From: a virus | Direction: 5' to 3' (one strand) | Length of the DNA stretch: 30,825 bases | Virus record (IMG/VR): IMGVR_UViG_3300046655_000727 | Coordinates: 1-30,825 of that record | Shown: positions 8,150 through 18,700 of the stretch, in pieces | Numbering within the stretch: position 1 is the first letter of the stretch | Layout: each line of letters starts with the position of its first letter | Notes under the pieces: generated by a model | What the model saw: only the letters and a program-made list of their open reading frames with translations | What the model was told of the DNA's origin: nothing | Databases searched by the model: none | Made by a program: the position numbers and the translations under genes

Positions 8150-11100
8150 ATGTCAACAACAGTATCAACAACAGCTCCTATTAGTCCTAATAATGGAGAT
8201 CTTTGGTTTGACTCAGTAAATCTTAGACTCTTTGTATATTATAATGACGGTAGTAGTGCTCAATGGGTAATAACAGGACCTACTGGCGTATCAGGACCCG
8301 CTGGAAGTACAGGCTCTCAAGGTAGTAGTGGACCTCAAGGACCGCAAGGACCACAAGGAGCCACGGGCCCTGCTGGCCCCTCTGGAACAACAGGACCTCA
8401 AGGCAACACTGGAGCAGTAGGCCCTCAAGGAGCTGACGGACCCGCTGGACCCGCAGGAAGTGGGGGCCCTCAAGGTCCCCAGGGCAGTACAGGTGCTACA
8501 GGATCAGCAGGACCCGCAGGAGCTACTGGACCTCAAGGCCCTACAGGAGATGATGGACCCGCAGGACCTCAAGGACCTATAGGACCTATAGGACCCAACG
8601 GTGCCGTGGGACCCTCCGGAACAAACGGTAATGATGGACCAGCAGGACCAATTGGAGCGACAGGGCCTCAAGGCTCTATAGGACTAACTGGGCCTGCCGG
8701 ACCTCAAGGACCCCAAGGGGATGACGGACCTCAAGGACCTCAAGGACCTACCGGCCAAACCGGACCACAAGGACCTACGGGGCCTGCTGGCGACGATGGA
8801 AGCACGGGCCCGCAAGGTCCTCCGGGGAATAGTGGAGTTGCGGGACAAACAGGGGCACAAGGACCTATAGGACTAACTGGACCTCAAGGACCCCAAGGAC
8901 CTCAAGGACCCACCGGCCAAACCGGCCCTGCTGGAGCCGCCGGAGCTGATGGAACTGCTGGAGTTGATGGAAATACAGGACCTCAAGGTCCTAGAGGACC
9001 TCAAGGATTTGATGGACCTGCCGGACCTACAGGCGCTGCTGGCGCAGATGGAAATACAGGCCCGCAAGGTCCTGCCGGGCCCGCTGGAGCTACTGGGCCT
9101 GCTGGACCTACTGGGCCTGCTGGACCGGAAGGAGATGAGGGCCCACAAGGAGCTACTGGACCTCAAGGCCCTGTAGGAGCAAATGGACCTGCCGGACCTG
9201 CCGGACCTACAGGCGCTGCTGGCGCAGACGGTGCAGATGGTGCAGACGGTGCTCAGGGAGGAATTGGTCCTCAAGGACCCGCAGGACAAACAGGCCCCGC
9301 AGGCCCTACTGGAGCGGGAGGAGAAAGAGGATTTCCAGGACAGACAGGTTCTACTGGACCTGCGGGACCCGCTGGAAATACAGGTGCACAAGGACCTGCA
9401 GGTACTGATGGGGATGGATTTACTGGAGGAACATACAATTCTTCTACCGGTGTTATAACATTTACATCTGATGATGGAATTGGATTTAGTACTGGAGATG
9501 TTCGAGGAGCTCAAGGAGCTCAAGGAGCTCAAGGGCCCGCAGGTACAAATGGTCAGGCTGGTAATACAGGCCCACAAGGGGCTACTGGAGCTACAGGTCA
9601 AACAGGACCTCAAGGACCTACAGGAGATGGATTTACTGGAGGAGCTTACAGTTCTTCTACAGGTATTGTAACATTTAGCTCTAATGATGGAATTGGTTTT
9701 ACTACAGGAGATTTAAGAGGTGATGGGAATAGAGGTATTTCTTCCGCAACTGTAAACTCAAGTAATGATTTAATTCTTTCACTGGCCGATAATACAAATA
9801 TTAACGCAGGAAGTGTTGTTGGACCAACTGGACCCCAAGGTTTACAAGGAGTAACAGGTCAAACTGGAGCTACAGGTCAAACAGGCCCCCAAGGTATTAC
9901 AGGACCTCAAGGACCCCAAGGTCCTTCTGGTCTTACAGGAGATGGTTTTAATGGAGGAACCTATAATTCTTCCACAGGTATAGTTACTTTTACTTCTGCA
10001 GACGGAATAGGATTTAGCACCAGTGATTTACGAGGCGATGGAAATAGAGGTATTTCTTCAGCAACTATTGACGGAAACGATGATTTAATACTTACACTTG
10101 CGGATAGCTCAACTATAAATGCTGGAAATGCTACAGGTCCTCAAGGCCCACAAGGACTCGCAGGTACGGATGGAGATGGCTGGAGTGGCGGAACATATGA
10201 TGGCGCTACAGGGGTAGTTACTTTTACGTCATCAGACGGGCTTCAATTTACTACAGGAGATATAAGAGGCACAGACGGAGCAGACGGTGCAGATGGTGCT
10301 ACCGGGGCTACTGGCGCCGCAGAGTTGAGATTTGATACTGAGCCAAATAGCACATCTACAGCATTTAAATTTGACGGAGCAGGCTTTACTTCTTCTACAG
10401 ATAATCCTACTTTAAATCTACAAAAAGGTTTAACATATCATTTTGATATGTTCAATGCAGGTGCAGCTGTAAATAGTACAAATTGGACTGCTACTGTAAG
10501 CCACACGTCGCCTAACTTACATATACCACAATTGTTTGGAGAAGCTACAGGAATAAGTCACGGCCAGAATCCGAACGCGAATTTGGTGCCGCCAACTGGA
10601 TCAGCTACATTTGTTGACGTTGGTAGCACAGGTATACCAACGTCATACTTTGGGTCGGGCCCTGCCACTAGTACGGGTATTCAATGCAGAACCGTTTTCG
10701 GATTTGGTAACGCCTCAGGCGCTCATCATCGAGTGGGCTGGGCCTACTCGAATGAATTTACTGTACCTGCAGGTACAGTATTAAATTTTGATGTGTATGT
10801 TAATCCAGCCCCGGGCGGATCCAGCACCCGCGACTTTGACCCAGTTAGTATGATAAGTCTTGTAGACTATACAAATTCAGCGTATACAATCTTATATAAT
10901 GCAGAAAGTAGTAGTAGTGCGTACAATACAGCTGGAGCTAAAAGTTTTACAATTGCTCTTGCTGGCACTTACCGTATAGTGGTAGCAAGCGGAGGAAAGC
11001 GCCACCTGCCCAACGGGTCTAGTGGAACACTCACCACTTTTGAGATAGTTCTATCAAATCTTGTATTGTCAAATGGTCACCCTCTTTGGCTTCAAACTTC

Positions 11101-12355
11101 TTCCGGAGCTTATGACGCAAATCATACTTTAGGAGCTTCAGATGGAGTAACGAACAATGGTGCGTCTTCGGGAACTTTGACTTATGAAGTCCCAATGGAT
11201 GCTCCTGATACTGTGTACTACGTTTGCCAAAATCATTCCGGAATGGCCGGTACAGTGTATACTACTGATGTAGCACAGGGGGGTGTTGTATTAGATAATT
11301 TGGCGCCTGCTCTAAAATTTGATGTAACAGCTAATGGAACAGCTAATCTATTTGAATTCCAAGGTTCAGGATTTAATAGTACTACAACCAATCCGACTTT
11401 ATATTTACAAAAAGGTTTAAAATACGAAATTGATTTATTTCAAGCTTTATTAACAACAGATTCTACTGGTTTCTCCGTAGATACCGAGTTAACAACAGAT
11501 ACGCCCTTGGGAGTCGACTTTAGCGCTTACGGTGTAGAAGCTAGTGATAATACTGGATGGCAGGCATACAGCGAGTACACATCTAGCGGATATAGTTCTC
11601 CTAATTATATTACAGGATTTAAGAATATTACCCTAAGTGGTGTTACGTACCCTTCTGTAGAAATTGTTACCGCAGCTGTTAGTGCCAGCACTCATCAGAA
11701 GGTTGTTAGAAAAGGCTGGGCGTATTCAAATGAGTTTATAGTAGATGCTGGAATAATATTAAGCCTATATATAAATGGCGCGGGCGGCGCGTCAGGTCTA
11801 TATTTTGATAATGAAGTTAAGGTATTGTTACATGACTTTAATAGCAGCACTACCACTGTCATGTTCAATGCGGCAAGCACTGACGGGTATCAATCATTTA
11901 CTTTAACAGGAGGAAGATATAGAATATTTGCTTTCACCGGGGCGAAAAAAGCATCTGGTGCTCCTGGAGGTTCGCAAACTACGCAGATTTTTTCTACTAG
12001 CCTAGCAGACGTAAAGTTATCAAATGGTCATCCTATTTGGTTTCAGACTTCTTCCGGTGCGTATAATGCGGCCAATGTACTAACAGCCTCTGACGGTGTA
12101 ACAAATAATGGTGCAGAAAATGGAAGCCTAATTTATGAAGTTCCTATGGATGCTCCAGATACTCTTTATTATGTATCTGAAAATAGTGCTACAATGACAG
12201 GCAAAATTTATACAACTGCTCCTACTGCCCACGTGACCAATTATACCACTACAGAAAGAAATGTTCTTACTGCAGTAAATGGTGATTTAGTTTATAATTC
12301 AACCACACATAAGTTCCAAGGATACGCAAACGGAACTTGGGTAGATTTACACTAA
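8150..12355 (+). CDS. Collagen-like fibre protein with two cupredoxin-like C-terminal copies
   Basis: A 1401-residue fibre protein. Residues 9-42 form a small module with [14 protein letters not shown] and QWV. Residues 43-419 are a nearly unbroken Gly-X-Y run, rich in GPQ, GPA and GAT, expected to form a trimeric collagen helix. Residues 420-710 hold four beta modules (GDGF-GGTY-TG-V-F) separated by short collagen stretches. Residues 725-1040 and 1055-1357 are duplicated domains, each ending with a cupredoxin-like strand set. The first has ligand-type residues H977, C1026, H1029 and M1032. The second keeps H1294 and M1349 but has Ser at 1343 and 1346. The C-terminus repeats a Trp module ([15 protein letters not shown]). 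It follows the tape measure with no gap and sits inside the tail-tip operon, so it is probably a tail appendage involved in adhesion. Prolines are unlikely to be hydroxylated. The exact virion site is unknown. Confidence 0.85.
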   Translation: MSTTVSTTAPISPNNGDLWFDSVNLRLFVYYNDGSSAQWVITGPTGVSGPAGSTGSQGSSGPQGPQGPQGATGPAGPSGTTGPQGNTGAVGPQGADGPAGPAGSGGPQGPQGSTGATGSAGPAGATGPQGPTGDDGPAGPQGPIGPIGPNGAVGPSGTNGNDGPAGPIGATGPQGSIGLTGPAGPQGPQGDDGPQGPQGPTGQTGPQGPTGPAGDDGSTGPQGPPGNSGVAGQTGAQGPIGLTGPQGPQGPQGPTGQTGPAGAAGADGTAGVDGNTGPQGPRGPQGFDGPAGPTGAAGADGNTGPQGPAGPAGATGPAGPTGPAGPEGDEGPQGATGPQGPVGANGPAGPAGPTGAAGADGADGADGAQGGIGPQGPAGQTGPAGPTGAGGERGFPGQTGSTGPAGPAGNTGAQGPAGTDGDGFTGGTYNSSTGVITFTSDDGIGFSTGDVRGAQGAQGAQGPAGTNGQAGNTGPQGATGATGQTGPQGPTGDGFTGGAYSSSTGIVTFSSNDGIGFTTGDLRGDGNRGISSATVNSSNDLILSLADNTNINAGSVVGPTGPQGLQGVTGQTGATGQTGPQGITGPQGPQGPSGLTGDGFNGGTYNSSTGIVTFTSADGIGFSTSDLRGDGNRGISSATIDGNDDLILTLADSSTINAGNATGPQGPQGLAGTDGDGWSGGTYDGATGVVTFTSSDGLQFTTGDIRGTDGADGADGATGATGAAELRFDTEPNSTSTAFKFDGAGFTSSTDNPTLNLQKGLTYHFDMFNAGAAVNSTNWTATVSHTSPNLHIPQLFGEATGISHGQNPNANLVPPTGSATFVDVGSTGIPTSYFGSGPATSTGIQCRTVFGFGNASGAHHRVGWAYSNEFTVPAGTVLNFDVYVNPAPGGSSTRDFDPVSMISLVDYTNSAYTILYNAESSSSAYNTAGAKSFTIALAGTYRIVVASGGKRHLPNGSSGTLTTFEIVLSNLVLSNGHPLWLQTSSGAYDANHTLGASDGVTNNGASSGTLTYEVPMDAPDTVYYVCQNHSGMAGTVYTTDVAQGGVVLDNLAPALKFDVTANGTANLFEFQGSGFNSTTTNPTLYLQKGLKYEIDLFQALLTTDSTGFSVDTELTTDTPLGVDFSAYGVEASDNTGWQAYSEYTSSGYSSPNYITGFKNITLSGVTYPSVEIVTAAVSASTHQKVVRKGWAYSNEFIVDAGIILSLYINGAGGASGLYFDNEVKVLLHDFNSSTTTVMFNAASTDGYQSFTLTGGRYRIFAFTGAKKASGAPGGSQTTQIFSTSLADVKLSNGHPIWFQTSSGAYNAANVLTASDGVTNNGAENGSLIYEVPMDAPDTLYYVSENSATMTGKIYTTAPTAHVTNYTTTERNVLTAVNGDLVYNSTTHKFQGYANGTWVDLH
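8276..9412 (+). repeat. Collagen-coding nine-base repeat tract
   Basis: About 1.1 kb of Gly-X-Y codons dominated by GGACCTCAAGGACCT-type units. The near-identical nine-base units make this tract prone to slippage and recombination, and triplet number may vary between isolates. Several long open frames on the opposite strand here are a by-product of this composition. Confidence 0.9.
9413..10275 (+). repeat. Four related beta modules in the collagen-like fibre
   Basis: Four copies of a module of about 33 residues begin near 9413, 9626, 9938 and 10168. The consensus is GDGF-GG-Y, then S-TG-V-F-S, then DG--F-TGD-RG. Copies two and three continue with [10 protein letters not shown] and a strand pair ending in INAG. 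Each is followed by a short collagen run. They probably act as trimer-fold knots along the shaft (inference). Confidence 0.8.
10322..12220 (+). repeat. Duplicated cupredoxin-like domain, each copy with a large insertion
   Basis: Copy 1 (10322-11269) and copy 2 (11312-12220) share order and many residues: NPTL-LQKGL-Y near the start, KGWAYSNEF or VGWAYSNEF in the middle, then [32 protein letters not shown] and YYV. The start and end of each copy look like one cupredoxin-type domain, split by about 190-205 residues of inserted beta sequence. Confidence 0.75.
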
Positions 12356-12372
12356 CCTAATAGGAGCTATAA

Positions 12373-12912
12373 ATGTCATATGATTTTCCAAATAACCCAA
12401 GTAACGGAGATTCCGTTACATTTAATGGAGTTACTTATGTTTATAATTCTTCTATTCCTGCTTGGACTGTTGACGCAGGCAGCTATGGTCAATCGGGTAG
12501 CTCTTACGGAAATAAATTCGTAATGGTAATTCCGCAAGACGCACTAGCAACAGGAACTCCTGCGGCAGAAACATTTATAACTTTTGATAGAGGGTTTGGA
12601 CGTAGCGTTAAGCATCGAGTTTTAACTGCTCAATTTGGAGACGGATACGATCAAACTCTTAACGATGGAGTTAATATAAAAAATGATAGTTTTACAGCAA
12701 CTTTTAAAAATAGAGTCGCTTCTGAAATTAATCTTATTTCAGACTTTTTAGACTTGCGTTCCGCAAAAGAATTTGAAATACGAGTACCAAATAGAACTGG
12801 TATAGAAATTATGTATGTAAGACCTAAAAGCTATACTATTACATATGACTATGACCAATATCACACTTTGAATGCTCAACTAGCTAGAATTTATACTCCT
12901 AGAACTACTTAA
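12373..12912 (+). CDS. Minor tail protein (lambda gpM-like)
   Basis: A 179-residue protein. Residues from about 65 onward match the phage minor tail M pattern: FDRGFGRSVKHRVLTAQFGDGYDQ, then a helix (EINLISDFLDLRSAKEF), then a closing strand set with SYTITYDYDQYHTLNAQL. The FGDGYDQ run is the strongest sign of the family. M proteins connect the tube end to the tip. The first 35 residues are an added beta module (PSNGDSVTFNGVTYVYN, then W) of the same kind as in the fibres. The start has AGGAG nine bases upstream. It ends one base before the next gene, in the M-L-K-I-J order of lambda. Confidence 0.8.
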   Translation: MSYDFPNNPSNGDSVTFNGVTYVYNSSIPAWTVDAGSYGQSGSSYGNKFVMVIPQDALATGTPAAETFITFDRGFGRSVKHRVLTAQFGDGYDQTLNDGVNIKNDSFTATFKNRVASEINLISDFLDLRSAKEFEIRVPNRTGIEIMYVRPKSYTITYDYDQYHTLNAQLARIYTPRTT

Positions 12913-12913
12913 T

Positions 12914-14758
12914 ATGGCTATTTTTAATTACTATCTTGAAGTTGATGATGTACCCGCAAATACTTATGGGTATCATCCTCCTATTGCGGATGCTTCCTCT
13001 AACTATACCGTAATTATAAAAACTGGAGATACTGTAAATATTCGTACAGTATATACAGGTTCAAATACTACGGATGCTGGTGAAATAAGGTATATTGCAG
13101 CACCGAATAATGATACCGGACTAAATGATCCCGATGCAACAGGATCTCCGGGGTTAGACACAACTTGGACGCTTACTGCCACTGATAATACCGATTATTA
13201 TGCTAGGTGGTTTTGGTACACTGAAGTTAAGCCTGGACTTACATCACCTATAATTCCGCACGCCCAGTTGTCCGCTAGACTTTTAATTCTTCCTGACGCC
13301 TTTGGATTCACAGGCCTACCTAGTTTTATAGGTCCCGGAGGAGTAGAAGATATAGAAATAACAATGCCGGAGGATTTGGAGCCCTTCTTAGACGGTACTT
13401 ATAATACTGGTGACTATGACGGCCCTGTAGGAGGCCCAGAAAAGTTTTATTGGAAAATTACTACAGATGCAAATGCAACTCAATTAGCTCCTGTTGGTTC
13501 TTTTGAACGCAGAAATGGAATTCTAACTGGTCCTAAAAATGGCACTACAATTAATATCCGACCTAGCCAGAGTTGCCCTCTTGCAACCTACTATCTTAGC
13601 TTATACCACTTTAATACAACACCTCAATTTGTAAATGGGTCTGCTACTCCTTCTACAGCGGGAGCGGATTGTTTAATTCAGACATCCTCATTTACAGTAG
13701 CTGTAGACCCTTATATTGCTATAAGGCAATCTCAGCAGCAGTCAATTGATGATGCTTTAATAGAATTATTCGAAGTAACACTCCCAAGTGGTAGTATTTT
13801 GTACGTACATAATGGACTTGACTACGATGCTGGAACAATTGGTGAAAATATTTATTTTCCAAATGAGCTTGGAAATACTTTAAATGAATATTTAGCCTTT
13901 CCAATTGAAATTACAGGAATATCACAGACCTCTCAAGGGTCTAGTAATCGTCCTTCACTAAGAATGGCAAATATACCTATGCTAGCAGGGGGAAGGGGAA
14001 ATAATGGAAACGGAGTAGAAGATGAACAAACAATTTATAATATTCTTCAAACTGAAGGTCTTTTTACTTCGGATGATTTAGTTAATACTAAAGTAGTTTA
14101 TAGAAGTACTCTTTTTAAACATACATACAGAGTAGGGGATACTCCTCAAATACCTACAGAATTCCCTAAGGGTACTTACTTCATAGAAAAAGTGAGCCAA
14201 GAAGACAATATATTTGCCAACTATGAACTTGTAAGCCCTGCAGATATGGAGGGGATTACAATTCCTGCGAGAGTTGCAGTTGGAAAATATTGTGCTTGGG
14301 AGTACCAAGGGCTTCTTTATGGTAGAGGAGGTTGTCCTGTTCCTGCAAATGCTTTTAGTCTTTGGATTGATGAGAACGATAGATTAATTGCAACTAGTGC
14401 TGCATCTAGCGGAATTTCAACTTGGGCTTCCGCTACAACTTATGAGAGCGGGGTAACAAATGGAACAGGTATTGGAGACAAAGTAAGAAGGGTAAACCCT
14501 AACACTAATGGTTGGCAATTTTATGAGTGTGTTATTACAAATAGTGGTAGAGAGCCAGAAAAATATCCTACATATTGGAAGCGTTTAGATGTTTGTGGTA
14601 AAAAGTTAAGTTCTTGTAAGGTTAGATTTCAAACAAGACATAGTGCAGTACATAATACAGTTGCAGCAGGTAGTCTAATACCGGAGGATGAAACGCATAG
14701 AAATTCTGCAGAACCTTTACCTTTTGGAGGCTTTCCAGGGTCTCAAAAGTTTAGATGA
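12914..14758 (+). CDS. Tail tip protein L homologue with a long N-terminal extension
   Basis: A 614-residue protein whose last 345 residues match lambda gpL. It has the entry QSIDDALIELFEVTL, a central GTYFIEKVSQEDNIFANYEL strand set, and the C-terminus CGKKLSSCKVRF followed by LPFGGFPGSQKF. Four cysteines fit the [4Fe-4S] ligands known for gpL: C460, C474, C561 and C568. gpL helps form the tip hub and is about 232 residues, so the first 265 residues here are extra. That extension is beta-rich with Asp/Asn/Gly/Thr turns and may be one or two Ig-like surface domains. I cannot name it. The stop overlaps the next start (ATGA at 14755-14758). Confidence 0.85.
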   Translation: MAIFNYYLEVDDVPANTYGYHPPIADASSNYTVIIKTGDTVNIRTVYTGSNTTDAGEIRYIAAPNNDTGLNDPDATGSPGLDTTWTLTATDNTDYYARWFWYTEVKPGLTSPIIPHAQLSARLLILPDAFGFTGLPSFIGPGGVEDIEITMPEDLEPFLDGTYNTGDYDGPVGGPEKFYWKITTDANATQLAPVGSFERRNGILTGPKNGTTINIRPSQSCPLATYYLSLYHFNTTPQFVNGSATPSTAGADCLIQTSSFTVAVDPYIAIRQSQQQSIDDALIELFEVTLPSGSILYVHNGLDYDAGTIGENIYFPNELGNTLNEYLAFPIEITGISQTSQGSSNRPSLRMANIPMLAGGRGNNGNGVEDEQTIYNILQTEGLFTSDDLVNTKVVYRSTLFKHTYRVGDTPQIPTEFPKGTYFIEKVSQEDNIFANYELVSPADMEGITIPARVAVGKYCAWEYQGLLYGRGGCPVPANAFSLWIDENDRLIATSAASSGISTWASATTYESGVTNGTGIGDKVRRVNPNTNGWQFYECVITNSGREPEKYPTYWKRLDVCGKKLSSCKVRFQTRHSAVHNTVAAGSLIPEDETHRNSAEPLPFGGFPGSQKFR

Positions 14759-15078
14759 AACCTATTAAGAAACATTTTGAAGATTGGGCACCAAAAGAAG
14801 CGTGTGGCGTTTTTATAGATAATTTTACATTTTTAGGGTGTAAAAATATTTCTTCAGAAGATAATGTTTTTTGCTTTTGTCCTGAAGAGTATTTTAATAT
14901 TTTACGACAATATGAAATAGAAGGAATTGTTCATAGCCATGTTAATGAATCAAATAGTCCTTCAGAAGCTGATATAAATACGTGTAATGCAATGAGTATA
15001 CCTTACTACATATATTCTTACCCAACAATGGAACTAAATGTAGTTTTACCAAAATTAACTATAGGAGTTAAAAAATGA
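14755..15078 (+). CDS. JAMM-type tail tip peptidase (N-terminal half of lambda gpK)
   Basis: A 107-residue protein with a complete JAMM/MPN+ zinc site. E15 lies in KEACGVF, and the motif HSHVNESNSPSEAD gives H60, H62, S70 and D73 in exact H-x-H-x7-S-x2-D spacing. These residues would bind one zinc and activate water for isopeptide or peptide cleavage. Lambda gpK is about 199 residues and joins this domain to an NlpC/P60 wall hydrolase. Here the protein stops after the JAMM domain, and no NlpC/P60 gene follows. It is joined to the L gene by ATGA and to the next gene by ATGA at 15075-15078, so its amount is tied to theirs. The role is probably tip maturation; the substrate is unknown. Confidence 0.85.
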   Translation: MKPIKKHFEDWAPKEACGVFIDNFTFLGCKNISSEDNVFCFCPEEYFNILRQYEIEGIVHSHVNESNSPSEADINTCNAMSIPYYIYSYPTMELNVVLPKLTIGVKK

Positions 15079-15752
15079 GAAGAAAAGTAGTCTTTGAAGG
15101 AGAATTAGGCGAAAAATTTGGAAAAGAAACTTATATAGATGTAGCCTCTTTCGGAGATGTTATTAGATGTTTTTCTGCAAATTTTGATAACTTCAAACAA
15201 TATTTATTAGATTGTGATAAAAGACAGATTGCTTTTATATGTAAAGTAAATAATGTTGCTATTAGTGAAAAAGAACTTCCTTTACGATATGGGGAAGGAG
15301 ATATGGTTATAACTCCAGTACCTGCAGGCGCGGTTCTGGGCAAGTTTTTTAAAGGGGTCGTAAAAGCAATAACTGGAATAGTTTTAGTTGTTGTTGGAGC
15401 GATGACTGGTAATTGGACGTTAGTGATACAAGGGGGACTGATGGCTTTTTCAGGTATTGCCGAGCATTTAGCGCCTGACCCCCTTGGAGATCCTTCAGAT
15501 CCAGATCCCGACTACTTATACTCAGGAACAGCTCAACTAGTATTAGAAACTGATCCTATTCCTGTTTGCTATGGTAGAATGAGAGTTCCAGCTAAAGCAA
15601 TAAGTTTTGATATACGTGCAAATACTGCAGGAATTTCTGCAAATGCTGCATCCTCCGATAATTTAAAAGGTGCAAAAGGTGGAACGTCTAGAAATGCCAG
15701 CATGGGCAAGTATACTGCAGCAATCGCTGCTGTTACAGAGATTAGCGCGTAA
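15075..15752 (+). CDS. Tail assembly protein I homologue
   Basis: A 225-residue protein matching lambda gpI by position and layout. It has an N-terminal beta-grasp-like part (RRKVVFEGELGEKFG to YGEGDMVITPVPAG), then a hydrophobic stretch of about 35 residues (residues 90-128, with ITGIVLVVVGAMTGNW). The family segment DPDYLYSGTAQLVLETDPIP and CYGRMRVPAKAISFDI follows. The tail is Ala/Ser/Gly-rich. gpI is needed for tip assembly and is thought to interact with K and J. Arginine codons are AGA at seven of nine sites, the normal style of this region. Its stop overlaps the J start (TAATG at 15750-15754). Confidence 0.8.
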   Translation: MRRKVVFEGELGEKFGKETYIDVASFGDVIRCFSANFDNFKQYLLDCDKRQIAFICKVNNVAISEKELPLRYGEGDMVITPVPAGAVLGKFFKGVVKAITGIVLVVVGAMTGNWTLVIQGGLMAFSGIAEHLAPDPLGDPSDPDPDYLYSGTAQLVLETDPIPVCYGRMRVPAKAISFDIRANTAGISANAASSDNLKGAKGGTSRNASMGKYTAAIAAVTEISA

Positions 15753-18700
15753 TGGGGACACTTAACAAACTATCGAGACTTTTTCTTTATACTCCAGATA
15801 ATACTGCGATAGGTACCCTTGTGGGCGGAGAGTATCAAAATGTATCTTATACTGATTTAGTTAGTGAGGGGCCGATTTGGGGCTTGGTAGATGGGGCACA
15901 TTCTGTTTATTTTGATGATAATCCTGCGGAAGAAGGTAACTATACAGGATTCAAGCCTAAAAGAATAAATGCAAAAGTTACTTTTACTGGAAGTAGTACA
16001 ACAGGCACTTTTGATGTTGATACAAAATTACCCGTAGATTTTAGCTTGGGGGAAGGTAGGGAACTTGTTACAGCCCCTCATACAGTTTTTAATGTTACAA
16101 TAACCTCAAAGACAAAAACGGACGGAGGATTTGAGTTTGAAGTTGAGACAAATAATAGTACCCCCGCCCCCTTTAATTTTACTTCGGCAGTATTTGATAG
16201 TACTTCGTCTAAAGACTTTGACAGAATCGTTGCTTTAACTCTTTTATTTCCTAATGGGGGGATTAAAAGAGTAAGTTTACAAGGGAGTCTATCTACTGTT
16301 AATACCAGCACAGCAAATTTTATTGGATCTTTAAATGGAGTATCCTCAGCAGTTTTTGACGATATTATTGTAGGCACACTTAATAATGCAAGTAATACAA
16401 CTGGATATATTACAGTTATTGAGCACCGAAAAATTAATTCTATCAATGTAGCACAACGTGAAGTTGTAGTTGATGGGTCTAATCCTCCTGCACAATCTTC
16501 TCTTTTTTGGGTAACTGATGCAGTAACTTTTTCAGCAGCAGTTACAACGGGGACTAATGTAGATATAGGTTTAAGCGCTAACTCTAATATTGGAAAAATT
16601 GATGATCTAATGGTTCAAGAGAATTTTGGGACTGTTGATCAGTATCCTTTACCGCGTATTCAAAATGTAGGAGGTTCCGCAGCAGTTGTTGGCGCTTCTG
16701 GATCTACCCCCATAAAAATGTTTGATTATAGAGAGATGAGTAATCTACGCAGCGGTCATGTAGGCTTAGTTCATCAACCTATTCAGCCTACGCATTTAGC
16801 TCCAAAAGAAGGGGAAATAGTAGATTATGATGCTGAGACTGATCCAGCACCAAAAAATTTCGTCCATGGCGCCTTTGGGCTCCAAAGTGTTACTCAAGTA
16901 CGTCAAGCGGATACAATACAATTTGATATAGTTTATAATCAAGGGTTAATATATTTTGGAGGAAATGGAACTCCGAATTACTATCATATGACAGCAATGT
17001 ATGACGTAATTTTAGAGTTATATACAAGTGCGGGAACTTTAGCCATAATAAATATATACGATAATCCTGCTCTCGTACATAGAGGAAAAAGACAGGGACC
17101 TCTTGCATTTACGCATGAAATTGATATTAGTCAATATAGAACAAAATTTGGAGACTTTACAGGTTTTCAACTTTTCATTTATAGATTTACTCGGCACAAA
17201 GGGGCCACTATGCATGCCGACGGAACTAGAGCAAATAAAGACACGGAATACTGGAATGTTTTAGCTGAATCAAGTATTACTAACTTGGGGGCAACTTTTC
17301 AGGATAAATTCACATATCCAAATTCTGCTTTAGTAAATGTAGTATTTTCGTCTCGTCAATTTAAAACTGCTCCTAAAAGAAGTTATGATATACGAGGAAG
17401 ATTACTCAAAGTTCCTCAAACATATACTCCCAGAGAATATTCTGATACTGGAATAGCAAAATATCAGGGTTTTTGGGACGGTACTTTTATTGATAATGTT
17501 TATACAGACAATCCTGCTTGGATATTTTATGATATAATAACAAATAATAGATATGGAGCAGGAACTTGGGTTGACTCTGCTTTAATGGATAAATACTCTC
17601 TTTACAGAATTGCAAAATATTGTGATGATTTAGTTCCTGCAAGTGAGGAAACTAATGCAACACTATTTCAAGTAGACGAATTTTATGAAATAAAAACTTT
17701 ATCATCGCAAACTCAATGGAACGACATGGCAAGAACTACAGGAGTAACTTATTCTGTAGGCGATTTAGTACGAGTTTTAGAACCTGGGCCTTCAGGAAGT
17801 CTTGCAACAGGAGTCCGTTATGAGCCTAGATTTAGAATGAATCTATTTCTTACAAAGCCTGAAGCTGTATATAAAGTTTTGAAAGATATAGCAAGTGCAT
17901 TTACTTCTATCTTATATTGGATGGATGGCCAACTAACTTTAATTCAAGATCAACCTTCAACTTCCGTGCATACTTTTTCAAAAAGTAATGTTATAGAAGG
18001 AAGATTTGAGTATCAAACAACTTCTGCAAAATTACGTCCAAATCAGTATATTGTTTATTATAATGATCCTACAAGTAACTATGAAAGAGTTCCAGTTATG
18101 TATGAAGATCCTGTTGCTATTGCAAAAAATGGCAAAGTAATAACTAAAAGTGCTGTAGCTTTTGGGTGTACCTCAGAAAGTCAAGCAATACGATATGCAA
18201 AATGGAAATTATGGACTGCTCAAAATCAAAAAGAAATTATTGTATTTCAGACAGGACTACAAGGTAAATTTGTTAGACCAGGAGATATAATAGGAGTTCA
18301 AGATAGGGATCGACAAAATGTAACATATAGTGGGCGAGTAAGCACTTCTACATTAAGTACTTTAACATTCGACAGACAAGTTAATTTCAATGGTAATTCT
18401 AGTTATATTTTAAATGTAATGTTTAGTAGACCTGCAGCAGTATATGTTGGATATGAGCCTGTAACGGTAAATGGGGCTACTTATTCAAAAGGTGAGTACA
18501 TTTCTGAGGCTTTTATTCGGACCAGTGGAGGTGCATACGTTCTTTCAAATCTAGACACAGAAGAAAAAGCATCAAATGCTTTTAAAGATACTTCTAGTAA
18601 TGAGCTTTTACCAATACTTTGGAAAAAATATACGCATGTTAAGCAGTATGAAATAGTTAATCCTACTTCGGCAGGGACATTTCTACTTGCAGATGTAGTT

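Noticed and set aside
8873-9613. 246-residue opposite-strand frame rich in Ser and Cys
   Set aside because: It mirrors the collagen GGNCCN codons, has low complexity and no ribosome site, and is an artefact of the repeat.
8949-9671. Shifted same-strand frames across the collagen tract
   Set aside because: Low-complexity Leu/Asp/Glu repeats caused by reading the nine-base repeat out of phase.
8276-10300. CRISPR-like or satellite array
   Set aside because: The periodic DNA is in frame and encodes Gly-X-Y triplets. There are no unique spacers between conserved palindromic repeats.
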